From the NCBI GenBank assembly GCA_942493145.1, contig OW818679.1:1364001-1428000 (forward strand): 64,000 bases of DNA, written 5' to 3'. Below, piece after piece: positions 53,014 to 61,583 of this stretch (its first letter is position 1; every line of letters starts with the position of its first letter). Below the pieces are notes generated by a model that was not told the DNA's origin, did no database searches, and saw only the letters and a list, made by a program, of their open reading frames with translations. A program made the position numbers and the translations under genes. The stretch comes from ENR-C20 sp942493145. Lineage in GTDB: Bacteria > Bacillota > Clostridia > Acetivibrionales > DTU013.

Positions 53014-53940
53014 ATGTCTAGAGCAACTAGAATACTTTACTGTTGTTTACTCATCATAATTAGTTCAGTGTTTGCTTCAGGATGCTCTGATAATTCCGGA
53101 ACTGCATCGGGTAGTGCAGACGTGAAAGATTCAGATATTCAGATAATCACTTCATTTTATCCGGTCTATCTTACGACTATAAACATCACCAGGGATATTC
53201 AGGATGTTACCGTAACAAATATGACAGAACCCCAGACAGGCTGCCTTCATGACTACAGCCTTAAAACAGGAGACATGAAGAAGCTTGAGGACGGGGATAT
53301 TTTCATAATCAACGGGGCCGGGATGGAAGCATTTCTCGAAAAGGTCACAAGCCAGATGCCCGATCTGGACATTGTTGATGCAAGTGAAGGCATGGAGCTG
53401 CTCAAGGATGAAGCAAGCGGCGAAGATAATCCCCATGTGTGGGTCAGTGTCACAGGCGCCATCGAACAGACACAAAATATAGCCGTCAAGCTTGCTGCGC
53501 TTGATCCTGACAATGCGGAAAAATACAGTTTGAATGCGGAGGAGTATGTCAGGAAGCTTGAGGCTCTCAGAAATAAAATGCACAGCGAGCTGGATGGCCT
53601 GGGAAACAGGGATATCGTCACCTTTCATGAAGCTTTCCCGTACTTTGCAAAAGAATTTGATCTGAATATAAAGGCTGTACTTGTCCAGGAGGAGGGTAAT
53701 GGCCCTGACGCAGGGCAGCTGGCGAGAACAGTTGATATTGTTAAAGACGAAGGAATCAGAGCCCTTTTCACCGAACCCCAGTATCAGCATGACATAGCAG
53801 ATACCGTAGCCAGGGAGACAGGGGCGAAGATATATTCACTTGACCCCATTGTAACCGGAGAGGCAGATGGAGATTTTGATGCCTACATCAGAAAAATGGA
53901 GGCCAACATGTTGGTTTTGAAGGAGGCATTAGCGAATTGA
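53014..53940 (+). CDS. znuA: Zinc/manganese ABC transporter binding lipoprotein
   Basis: This 308-residue cluster A-I binding protein starts at ATG 53014 behind GGGAGG. It has a lipoprotein signal with lipobox FASGC. The three metal-binding histidines are in TGCLHDYSLKTGDM, DNPHVWVS and FHEAFPYFA, and a late Asp lies in YSLDPI. The His-rich loop of many ZnuA proteins is missing. It is the first gene of a set followed by ATPase, permease, aminotransferase and a Fur-like regulator, with 4-base overlaps within the ABC part. Zinc is preferred because of the regulator type. Confidence 0.92.
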   Translation: MSRATRILYCCLLIIISSVFASGCSDNSGTASGSADVKDSDIQIITSFYPVYLTTINITRDIQDVTVTNMTEPQTGCLHDYSLKTGDMKKLEDGDIFIINGAGMEAFLEKVTSQMPDLDIVDASEGMELLKDEASGEDNPHVWVSVTGAIEQTQNIAVKLAALDPDNAEKYSLNAEEYVRKLEALRNKMHSELDGLGNRDIVTFHEAFPYFAKEFDLNIKAVLVQEEGNGPDAGQLARTVDIVKDEGIRALFTEPQYQHDIADTVARETGAKIYSLDPIVTGEADGDFDAYIRKMEANMLVLKEALAN

Positions 53941-54731
53941 CAGATGGAAAACACCTTTCATGCAATGCGGAAAACGGCAGATGCGGGGCTTGCTGCACAA
54001 GGATCGAGAATTTCGGAGTTACATACGGCAGCAGTGTGATACTTGAAAATGTCAACCTTCATATCCACTGCGGCGAGCTGACGGCCATAATCGGGCCCAA
54101 TGGTGCAGGCAAAAGTACACTTCTCAAGTCAATACTCGGAGAGGTAAGGCATACAGGCACCATGAAGTTTCATAGCTGTTCAAAGGGCGGCGGGGAGAAC
54201 CCCGTTATAGGATATGTGCCCCAGCAGCTTGATTTTGACACAGGCATGCCTGTGAGCGTACTGGATTTTATGATTGCCTGCGGGGCTAATCCTCCAGTCT
54301 GGTTAAGAAGAAAAAGTAAAACCCGTACCGTGATAAAGGAAAGCCTTCAAAGGGTCAATGCCGATCATATTATTGACAGAAGGCTTGGGGAGCTTTCTGG
54401 TGGCGAACTGCAGCGGGTGATGCTTGCTCTTGCCCTTGATCCTATGCCTGATATCCTGTTGTTGGATGAGCCTTTCAGCGGAGTGGACCGTAAGGGAATG
54501 GAGCTTTTCTATAATTCTGTTTCAGAACTCAGGAAGAAATTTGATCTTTCAATAATACTCATATCACATGATTTTGATCTGGTATCCAGATATGCCGACA
54601 GGGTAGTGCTGCTGGACAGGACGGTGCTTTACGCCGGGAAGCCGCAGGATGTATTTTCAAGTAAACAGGCGGCAGAGCTCTTTGGAGCATCTGTCTGCGG
54701 GGAATACGGCTCAGGAGGGGATGACCTGTGA
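53937..54731 (+). CDS. znuC: Zinc ABC transporter ATPase
   Basis: This 264-residue ATPase starts at TTG 53937, overlapping znuA. Walker A GPNGAGKST, signature LSGGELQRV and Walker B ILLLDEPFSGVD are all intact. The first 20 residues add C9-x6-C16-x2-C19-C20, a cysteine group ahead of the ABC fold that could bind zinc; most ZnuC proteins of Proteobacteria lack it, while related clostridial ones seem to have it. It overlaps the permease gene by 4 bases. Confidence 0.93.
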   Translation: MTDGKHLSCNAENGRCGACCTRIENFGVTYGSSVILENVNLHIHCGELTAIIGPNGAGKSTLLKSILGEVRHTGTMKFHSCSKGGGENPVIGYVPQQLDFDTGMPVSVLDFMIACGANPPVWLRRKSKTRTVIKESLQRVNADHIIDRRLGELSGGELQRVMLALALDPMPDILLLDEPFSGVDRKGMELFYNSVSELRKKFDLSIILISHDFDLVSRYADRVVLLDRTVLYAGKPQDVFSSKQAAELFGASVCGEYGSGGDDL

Positions 54732-55570
54732 TGGATTTATGGTATTCAATAGTACAGATGTTTCCTTTTGATTGGACTGGATACAAATTCATGGCGAACG
54801 CGCTGCTGGCGGTTATCCTTATAACCCCGATATTCGGGATCCTTGGCACAATGACTGTAAGCAACAGGTTGGCCTTTTTTTCCGATTCACTTGGACATTC
54901 AGCCCTGACGGGCATAGCACTGGGAGTCATTCTGGGGTTGGAGAACCCAATATGGTCAATGATAGCCTTTTCATTACTTTTCTCACTAGCCATAGTCCTG
55001 GTCAAAAACGTCAACAAAGGCTCGACTGATACAATTATCGGCGTGTTTTCATCTACAGCGGTAGCAGTGGGTATCGTCATTCTATCAAGAGGTGGAGGCT
55101 TCTCAAAGTATACCGGGTACCTTGTTGGAGATCTGCTGGGAATAACATCTGACGAAATATTGCTGCTTTTTATCCTGCTAATTGTTATCCTGGTACTATG
55201 GTTCTTCATTTTCAACAAGCTGCTGGTATCCAGCGTGAACAGCACATTAGCGAGGAGCAGGGGAATCAACACGCTATTTGTTGAAATAATTTTCACTTCG
55301 GTAATCGCAGTCGTTGTGGCGGTTTCCATCCGTTGGGTGGGCCTTCTTATAATAAACTCGCTGCTAGTCATACCTGCAGCCGCAGCAAGGAACATATGCA
55401 GGAATGTGCGACTCTACCATATATATTCTGTAGTGATTGCGCTTTTCTCGGGTATAACTGGGCTGATACTCTCATTTTACTGGGACACGGCTTCGGGAGC
55501 TTCAATAATTCTGGTTGCAGCGGTGATATTCATGATCTCCCTGGCTGTGAAACCAAAGAGCGGCGTTTAA
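54728..55570 (+). CDS. znuB: Zinc ABC transporter permease
   Basis: This 280-residue protein of the ABC-3 family has about eight hydrophobic helices. Motifs NRLAFFSDSLGHSALTGIALG, SSTAVAVGIVILSRGGG and VGLLIINSLLVIPAAAARN are characteristic for ZnuB/AdcB/MntB permeases. The start is GTG 54728 or ATG 54731. The pair ZnuC/ZnuB forms the channel with ZnuA delivering metal outside the membrane. It is followed 45 bases later by the aminotransferase gene. Confidence 0.93.
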   Translation: MMDLWYSIVQMFPFDWTGYKFMANALLAVILITPIFGILGTMTVSNRLAFFSDSLGHSALTGIALGVILGLENPIWSMIAFSLLFSLAIVLVKNVNKGSTDTIIGVFSSTAVAVGIVILSRGGGFSKYTGYLVGDLLGITSDEILLLFILLIVILVLWFFIFNKLLVSSVNSTLARSRGINTLFVEIIFTSVIAVVVAVSIRWVGLLIINSLLVIPAAAARNICRNVRLYHIYSVVIALFSGITGLILSFYWDTASGASIILVAAVIFMISLAVKPKSGV

Positions 55571-55615
55571 GTAAATTGTCGACAAAATGATAATACAGAG
55601 TGAGGTAATGATTGA

Positions 55616-56455
55616 ATGATTGGTAAAATGGAAGATAGTGCAGGAAGGTTCGCGGTATATGGGAAAACACTAAGGGAGACGGATGCTGAAGCTGTAGCAG
55701 CTGTCGCTCCTGCAAACAGCTCGGTCTATGAAGTCATAAGGATAATTGATGGTGTACCGCTATTTTTCGAAGATCATTATACACGGATGTCTTCTTCTTT
55801 GAAATCTCAGGGTATAGACCCTGCAATTCCGGAAAGCGATGTGAGAACAGGGATTTCAAAGTTGCTGACTGCAGAAGGTAAAGGAATCTGCAACGTGAAA
55901 ATATCTATCAATGTTAATGATGGAAAGCCTGAGCCCTGGTATTATATAAGCAAAAGCGTTTATCCTTCTGAAGATGTCGTAAAAGCCGGTGTCCGGACAG
56001 GTTTGCTGATGCTGGAAAGAAACAACCCCAATGCAAAAATTTTGAACTATTCATACAGGGAAGCAGTCGGAAAAAGGATGGTTGAGGGTGGGTTTTTCGA
56101 GGTTCTCCTTGTTAATGGAGATGGAAATATAACAGAGGGGAGCAAGTCGAACGTTTTCTTCGTGAAAGGTGACAGGTTGTTTACGGCACCTGGTAGCCAT
56201 GTCTTATTAGGCGTGACCAGGAAATATGTCATGGAAGCCTGCAGGCTGGCTGGATTTACCATTGATGAGTCGTTTATTTCGGTTGACGATCTCTGCTCAA
56301 TAGACGGTTTGTTTCTTTCAGGGACTTCAATAAAGGTACTGCCTGTTTCAAGTATCGACGGCGTCGAATACGGTTCTCCGGACAATCAGGCGATTGCTGC
56401 CGTAGCAAGGCAATATGACGACATTATCAGGAAATATATCAGAGATAACTCGTGA
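55616..56455 (+). CDS. Class IV PLP aminotransferase/lyase
   Basis: This 279-residue fold-type IV PLP enzyme has SVYEVIRIIDGVPLFFEDHYTRM, the usual N-terminal strand; NAKILNYSYREAV, with the probable PLP lysine; and EVLLVNGDGNITEGSKSNVFFVK with the conserved EG..SN. GVTRKYVMEACRL then binds the phosphate. It could be a branched-chain or D-amino acid aminotransferase or aminodeoxychorismate lyase; the family alone does not decide. It sits between znuB and zur, an unexpected place for an amino acid enzyme. Confidence 0.88.
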   Translation: MIGKMEDSAGRFAVYGKTLRETDAEAVAAVAPANSSVYEVIRIIDGVPLFFEDHYTRMSSSLKSQGIDPAIPESDVRTGISKLLTAEGKGICNVKISINVNDGKPEPWYYISKSVYPSEDVVKAGVRTGLLMLERNNPNAKILNYSYREAVGKRMVEGGFFEVLLVNGDGNITEGSKSNVFFVKGDRLFTAPGSHVLLGVTRKYVMEACRLAGFTIDESFISVDDLCSIDGLFLSGTSIKVLPVSSIDGVEYGSPDNQAIAAVARQYDDIIRKYIRDNS

Positions 56456-56468
56456 AGGGATGGTGGTA

Positions 56469-56906
56469 ATGATGGATGGCAAAGGGGACAGTTGTGTCAA
56501 TGATCTCCTGGCCGGGACCGGTTTAAAGAACACCAAACCGAGACTGGCCGTTGCTTCTGCGCTGATCAGCGCTGACCGGCCAATCACTGCCGCTGAGATA
56601 TTCCAGCTGGTCTGTGATGGGCTGGTACATGCGGATCTTTCTACTGTATACAGAACGCTGGAAATTATGGTAGGGAAGGGACTTGTTGAAAAGGCTGTTA
56701 TGAATGACGGTATGGCCAGATACCAGTTGAGGAAGAATGATCACCGACATCATCTGGTGTGTACCGGCTGCAGCAGGATGGTTCCGATAGAGGGCTGCCC
56801 ACTGGCTGAAATTGAGAAAAGTGTTGTCCAAAAGACAAGCTTTGATATAACAGGACACAGGCTTGAACTGTATGGAATTTGTCCGGATTGCAAAGCCAGG
56901 CATTAA
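56469..56906 (+). CDS. Fur-family metal-responsive regulator, probably Zur
   Basis: This 145-residue regulator starts near ATG 56469 (56472 or 56460 are possible). The winged helix includes TVYRTLEIMVGKGLVEK. The metal sites are DHRHHLVCTGC (sensing His and first structural Cys pair) and YGICPDCKARH (second Cys pair). Zinc is the likely signal because the gene ends a zinc-uptake operon; PerR or Fur cannot be excluded by sequence. Autoregulation would close the loop, but no dyad operator was identified before znuA. Confidence 0.85.
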   Translation: MMDGKGDSCVNDLLAGTGLKNTKPRLAVASALISADRPITAAEIFQLVCDGLVHADLSTVYRTLEIMVGKGLVEKAVMNDGMARYQLRKNDHRHHLVCTGCSRMVPIEGCPLAEIEKSVVQKTSFDITGHRLELYGICPDCKARH

Positions 56907-56943
56907 TGAACTTCGTTGCGAAAGCACTATTATTAAAAAAATG

Positions 56944-56970
56944 TTAGCACTCTGGCACGGTGAGTGCTAA
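56944..56970 (+). promoter_or_regulatory. CIRCE element (HrcA operator)
   Basis: TTAGCACTC-N9-GAGTGCTAA is an exact match to the CIRCE consensus. It sits directly upstream of the -35 box of the htpG promoter. Confidence 0.97.
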
Positions 56971-56977
56971 TTTTCTC

Positions 56978-57007
56978 TTGACAAGAAAAATGGGACAGAT
57001 GTAATAT
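56978..57007 (+). promoter_or_regulatory. Sigma-A type promoter of htpG
   Basis: TTGACA (56978-56983), an 18-base spacer and TAATAT (57002-57007) lie immediately after the CIRCE element and about 60 bases before the start codon. Confidence 0.82.
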
Positions 57008-57068
57008 AAATATTGGAAACAAACACTTGCTTATTAAATGCATAAAACAGTTACAGGAGGAATGTAAA

Positions 57069-59060
57069 ATGGCTTATGAAAACGGAAACATATCAATTCA
57101 TGCAGAAAATTTCCTGCCGATTATAAAGAAATGGTTATATTCGGAGAAGGACATATTTATCAGGGAGCTTGTCTCAAACTCCAATGACGCCATAAGCAAA
57201 TTCAGAAAACTGGTTTCTATGGGTGAGGCAAAAGCCGATGATAAACCTTACAACATCAGGGTGGTCATCAACAAGAGTGAAAAGAACATACAGGTCATTG
57301 ACAACGGTATCGGCATGACCGCTGAAGAAGTGAAAAAGTATATCAACCAGATTGCCTTTTCGGGTGCAGTGGATTTTCTTGAGAAATACAAGGACAAGAC
57401 GGATGAAGGGGACCAGATAATAGGGCATTTCGGCCTTGGATTTTATTCTGCTTTCATGGTTGCAGAGAAGGTTACCATAGACACACTATCCAGCCAGGAA
57501 GGTGCAACGGCAGTAAAATGGATAAGTGAAGGCGGTATGGAATATATAATGGAGGATTCCTCAAGAACAGAAAGGGGAACCACAGTGACCCTCCACCTTA
57601 TGGAGGACAGCATGGAGTTCCTTGAGTATGGTACTACGAAAGGCATCCTGCAGAAGTACTGTTCATTCCTGCCATATGAAATTTTCCTGGAGGATGCTGA
57701 TAAAAAGGCCGAAGATGAAGCGAAAGAAACGGAAAAAGCAAAGGAAAAAGAAAAGGGAAAAGGTTCGGAATCCGGAGCCGAAGACGAAGACAAGGCATAT
57801 GATGAGGATGAGCCGTCCGAGGATGAAAAGAAGGACCTCCCGATCAACGACACCCATCCACTCTGGCTCAAGAATCCCAAGGACTGTACAGAGGATGAAT
57901 ACAAAGCATTTTACAGGAAGGTGTTCAATGATTTCAACGAGCCGCTTTTCTGGATCCACCTGAATATGGATTATCCCTTCAACCTTAAGGGTATACTCTA
58001 TTTCCCCAAACTGAAACACGAATTCGAGACAATGGAAGGCCAGATAAAGCTCTATTACAACCAGGTATTCGTTGCAGATAACATAAAGGAAGTCATACCT
58101 GAATTCCTCATGCTGCTGAAGGGCGTCATCGACTGTCCCGATCTGCCGCTGAACGTATCAAGAAGCTTTCTGCAGAATGACGCGTATGTTAGCAAGATTT
58201 CCACACATATAACGAAAAAAGTGGCGGACAAGCTGACGTCAATGTTTGAAAACGACAGGGAAAATTACAACAAGTACTGGAACGATATTAATCCATTCGT
58301 TAAATATGGCTGCATCCGCGAATCAAAATTCTTTGACAAGGTAAAGGATATCATCATTTACAAAACAACAGACGGAAGCTTTACGACCCTCAAGGATTAT
58401 CTTGAACGGAACAAGGAAAAGCACGAAAACAAAGTGTTCTATGTAAGCGACGAAAAGCAGCAGGCACAGTATATAAAGATGTTTAAAGATCATGGCATGG
58501 AGGCAGTGATTCTGTCTTCGATGATAGATAACCACTTTATGCAGTTCCTTGAAATGAAGGAGAATGGAGTGACCTTCAGCAGGGTAGATGCGGACATTTC
58601 GGAAAGCATGAAGGAATCCGCATCACCGGAGAATGAGGACAAGACCATACAGGAAGAACTTGAAAAGCTCTTTAAAGGAGCCCTGGCCAATGATAAGCTG
58701 AAGGTTAAGGCAGAAGCGCTGAAATCTGCAAATGTGTCCGGAATCATCCTGCTGTCCGAGTATTCACGCAGAATGCAGGAGATGAGCAGGATGTACGGTG
58801 GGATGGACTTGAATATCGGCGATATGTTCGCCCAGGAACAGACCCTTGTGCTTAACCGCAGCAACCGATTAATCAAGACGCTCGTCAAGCTTAAGGATGA
58901 TGCTGGCAAGCAGGATGATGTCAACATGATATGCAAGCATATATACGATCTTGCCATGATGAGCCACAAGCAGCTTGAGCCCAATGCCATGACAGACTTC
59001 ATAGAAAGAAGCAACATACTGTTGGAGCGCCTGGCGGATATAGAAGCGAAAGCGTTATAA
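57069..59060 (+). CDS. htpG: Chaperone protein HtpG (Hsp90)
   Basis: This 663-residue ATP-dependent chaperone starts at ATG 57069 behind AGGAGG; upstream in-frame codons lack a site. The GHKL ATPase domain has RELVSNSNDAISKFRKL, DNGIGMTAEEV and GHFGLGFYSAFMVA; the middle and C-terminal dimer domains follow (PLNVSRSFLQND, RRMQEMSRMYGG). Residues about 210-257 form a charged linker rich in Lys and Glu/Asp, then Glu/Asp/Ser, longer than the short linker of Escherichia HtpG and reminiscent of eukaryotic Hsp90. The CIRCE/sigma-A region upstream indicates HrcA control. Confidence 0.97.
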   Translation: MAYENGNISIHAENFLPIIKKWLYSEKDIFIRELVSNSNDAISKFRKLVSMGEAKADDKPYNIRVVINKSEKNIQVIDNGIGMTAEEVKKYINQIAFSGAVDFLEKYKDKTDEGDQIIGHFGLGFYSAFMVAEKVTIDTLSSQEGATAVKWISEGGMEYIMEDSSRTERGTTVTLHLMEDSMEFLEYGTTKGILQKYCSFLPYEIFLEDADKKAEDEAKETEKAKEKEKGKGSESGAEDEDKAYDEDEPSEDEKKDLPINDTHPLWLKNPKDCTEDEYKAFYRKVFNDFNEPLFWIHLNMDYPFNLKGILYFPKLKHEFETMEGQIKLYYNQVFVADNIKEVIPEFLMLLKGVIDCPDLPLNVSRSFLQNDAYVSKISTHITKKVADKLTSMFENDRENYNKYWNDINPFVKYGCIRESKFFDKVKDIIIYKTTDGSFTTLKDYLERNKEKHENKVFYVSDEKQQAQYIKMFKDHGMEAVILSSMIDNHFMQFLEMKENGVTFSRVDADISESMKESASPENEDKTIQEELEKLFKGALANDKLKVKAEALKSANVSGIILLSEYSRRMQEMSRMYGGMDLNIGDMFAQEQTLVLNRSNRLIKTLVKLKDDAGKQDDVNMICKHIYDLAMMSHKQLEPNAMTDFIERSNILLERLADIEAKAL

Positions 59061-59105
59061 GCGGCGCATAACTGCGTTGTGAATCGGTCGCGATGGACAT
59101 AAATT

Positions 59106-59153
59106 AAACCCCGGTGAGGGAGAGATGAGAAATCTTTCCTTCGCCGGGGTTTT
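59106..59153 (+). terminator. Terminator of htpG
   Basis: AACCCCGG...CCGGGGTT arms are extended inward by GAGGGAGAGAT / AATCTTTCCTTC pairing with wobbles, and TTGTG follows. It lies 46 bases after the htpG stop codon. Confidence 0.75.
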
Positions 59154-59208
59154 GTGTTGGCATTTTTTAATGGATTTGCTGAGCGGAAGATCTGCAATGC
59201 AAACCGCT

Positions 59209-60870
59209 TTATTTAACTTCCTCGTCGTGCTCGCGGATCTGCACCCTTCTGATTTTTCCGCTGATGGTCTTGGGGAGCTCGGGCACGAATTCGATGACCC
59301 TTGGGTACTTGTAAGGAGCGGTGACCTTCTTGACATGCTCTTGAAGCTCTTTTACAAGATTATCGCTGGCAGTATAATTTTTGGCCAGCACGACTGTAGC
59401 CTTTACAATCTGGCCTCTGTCGGGATCAGGGACTGCGGTTATGGCACATTCAAGTACGGCCGGGTGCTCCAGTAGTGCGCTTTCCACTTCAAAGGGGCCA
59501 ATCCTGTAGCCGGAGCTTTTTATAAGGTCATCAGCCCTTCCGATAAACCAGTAGTATCCGTCTTCATCACGCCATGCCATGTCTCCGGTGTAGTAAGTGT
59601 CATCATGCCAGACCCGTTCTGTAAGGTCGTTATCGCGGTAGTAGCCTTCAAACATGCCAAAGGGCTGTCTTTTATCCGTTTTGACTACTATCTGTCCTTC
59701 TACGCCGACTTCACATGATTCGCCGTTATCATCAATAAGGTCTATATCATAACCGGGTGAAGGTTTACCCATTGAACCGGGTTTTGGCTCAACCCAGGGG
59801 TAATTGGCCATTGTGACTGTCAACTCGGTTTGCCCGTATCCTTCCATAAGCTTCATGCCTGTCGCTTTAAGGAACTGGTGGTATACCTCGGGATTGAGGG
59901 GCTCACCGGCGATTGCGCAGTACGTCAGGTTGCGCAGGTCGAATTTGGACAGGTCTTCCTTAATAAAGAACCTGTACATTGTGGGAGGTGCACAAAAGGT
60001 GGTGACCTTGTATTTTACTATATTGTCCAAAAGCAGCTTTGGAGTGAATTTTTCAAAATCATATACAAAAATAGCAGATCCGCATAGCCATTGTCCATAG
60101 AGTTTTCCCCACATTGATTTTGCCCAGCCAGTATCGGATACGGTGAGGTGGAGACCGCCGTCCTGTACATTCTGCCAGAACTTTGCTGTAAGAATGTGGC
60201 CGAGGGGATATGTGAAATTATGCTGCACCATTTTGGGCATTCCGGTTGTTCCGGAAGTGAAGTACAACAGCATTATATCATTGTTTGTTGTTGCTTCCGC
60301 ACCTGTAGGCCTCACGTAGTCTGAGGGTGATGCTGCCAGCTCCGCGCCGAAATCGATCCAGCCATCAGCATCGCCAGCTACTATCGCCTTCAGCTTCAGG
60401 GACGGGGATTCGGGCTGTGCCTCGTTTACATGCTGTATGACCTCTGCATCTGCGACAGATACAATCATCTTGATATCAGCAGCATTGCACCTGTATACGA
60501 TATCCTTCTTTGTGAGCAGGTGGGTGGCCGGGATGCTTATGGCACCGAGCTTGTGAAGTGCAAGATGGCAGAACCAGAATTCATAGCGTCTCTTGAGTAT
60601 CAACATGACCGGATCGCCTTTTTTTATCCCTTTTGACTTGAAGAAGTTGGCAGCCTTGTCGCTGTAGTGCTTTATCTGTGCGAAGGTGAAATACTCTTCT
60701 CCTCCGTTGTCGTCACACCATACCATGGCCAGCTTGTCAGGCTTCTCTGCAGCCATTCTGTCAACTACGTCAAATGAGAAGTTGAAGTTTTCAGGCACAT
60801 TGATAGTGAAATTGTTATAAAAATCTTCATATGAATTAAAATCCAGTTTGGATACAAAACTATTCAACAT
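59209..60870 (-). CDS. AMP-forming acyl-CoA synthetase (medium-chain/AcsM-like)
   Basis: This 553-residue ANL-superfamily ligase has the phosphate-binding P-loop LLYFTSGTTGMPKMVQHN (about residue 200), GYGQTELTVT (A5), YYTGDMAWRDEDGYYWFIGRADD (A7-A8) and the catalytic Lys in PKTISGKIRRVQIRE near the end. The phrase HNFTYPLGHILTAKFWQNV and the overall look match medium-chain acyl-CoA or acetyl/propionyl-like synthetases of anaerobes (MACS). It would make an acyl-CoA from a carboxylate, such as a fatty or aromatic acid. The gene follows the XRE-cupin regulator by 36 bases on the minus strand. Confidence 0.93.
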   Translation of the reverse strand: MLNSFVSKLDFNSYEDFYNNFTINVPENFNFSFDVVDRMAAEKPDKLAMVWCDDNGGEEYFTFAQIKHYSDKAANFFKSKGIKKGDPVMLILKRRYEFWFCHLALHKLGAISIPATHLLTKKDIVYRCNAADIKMIVSVADAEVIQHVNEAQPESPSLKLKAIVAGDADGWIDFGAELAASPSDYVRPTGAEATTNNDIMLLYFTSGTTGMPKMVQHNFTYPLGHILTAKFWQNVQDGGLHLTVSDTGWAKSMWGKLYGQWLCGSAIFVYDFEKFTPKLLLDNIVKYKVTTFCAPPTMYRFFIKEDLSKFDLRNLTYCAIAGEPLNPEVYHQFLKATGMKLMEGYGQTELTVTMANYPWVEPKPGSMGKPSPGYDIDLIDDNGESCEVGVEGQIVVKTDKRQPFGMFEGYYRDNDLTERVWHDDTYYTGDMAWRDEDGYYWFIGRADDLIKSSGYRIGPFEVESALLEHPAVLECAITAVPDPDRGQIVKATVVLAKNYTASDNLVKELQEHVKKVTAPYKYPRVIEFVPELPKTISGKIRRVQIREHDEEVK

Positions 60871-60906
60871 AAAACCTACCTCAGTTCGTTAAATTTAGGA
60901 ATTATC

Positions 60907-61461
60907 TTAAAAAATGATTGCCAGGAATTTTGCCGACTTGCCGCCAAGAGCTTTCATACCATGGCTGAGGCCGGAATCAAAATAGAGAGAATCTCCTTCA
61001 TTCAGCGTCAGCTGGTGCCCGTCAATATAAATCATCAGGGTGCCTTCAATCACAAAATTGAATTCCTGGCCGGGATGGCTGCTCAAATGTACAGGGGTTT
61101 CGACAATATCAGGTGTGACTTCAACCAGGAAGGGTTCCGATTTTTTTTGGATGTAATTGTACGCCAGGCTCTGATATTTGTAAGGATTCCTTCTGTCGAC
61201 ATTCACACCCTTGCCTTTCCTGACAAGACAGTATCTGCGAAGTCTTGGATCCTCACCGGTCAATATGGCCGTGAGCTCAACGTTGAACCTTGTGGCAGCC
61301 TCATAGAGGAAGCCGATTGGGATATCCACTTCACCGCTTTCGTATTTTATATATTCTTCCACGCTTACACCGAGTTCTTTTGCAAGTGTTTCTACAGTAA
61401 CTCCTGCTATTTCACGCAAATCCTTCAATCTGGATGCAATTTGCCTGACCTGATCGGGCAT
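60907..61461 (-). CDS. XRE-family regulator with cupin sensor domain
   Basis: This 184-residue protein starts at ATG 61461 behind AAGGTGAT. Its N-terminal helix-turn-helix is RLKDLREIAGVTVETLAKELGVSVEEYIKYESGEVDIP, and its C-terminal cupin (about 110-184) includes HPGQEFNFVIEGTLMIYIDGHQLTLNEGDSLYFDSGLSHGM. This architecture is standard for regulators of small-molecule and acyl-CoA genes. It lies upstream of and co-oriented with the acyl-CoA synthetase and probably controls it in response to a cupin ligand. Confidence 0.92.
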   Translation of the reverse strand: MPDQVRQIASRLKDLREIAGVTVETLAKELGVSVEEYIKYESGEVDIPIGFLYEAATRFNVELTAILTGEDPRLRRYCLVRKGKGVNVDRRNPYKYQSLAYNYIQKKSEPFLVEVTPDIVETPVHLSSHPGQEFNFVIEGTLMIYIDGHQLTLNEGDSLYFDSGLSHGMKALGGKSAKFLAIIF

Positions 61462-61583
61462 GAATATCACCTTTCTTTCTATACGATAACTAATCTCCTT
61501 ATATTATCACAGTGAGTGAGTAAAATGAATATAGTGGGATTTTCGTATTCCAAATAATTTTTTTGCGTAAAAAAAAGTAATGT

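Noticed and set aside
54559..55395. Minus-strand frame of 278 codons
   Set aside because: It is antisense to znuB, rich in Thr/Ile/Ser as expected for the complement of a membrane protein gene, with no family similarity.
57443..57904. Minus-strand frame of 153 codons with Ser/Phe runs
   Set aside because: It is a mirror of the charged htpG linker and nucleotide-binding domain; no promoter or ribosome binding site.
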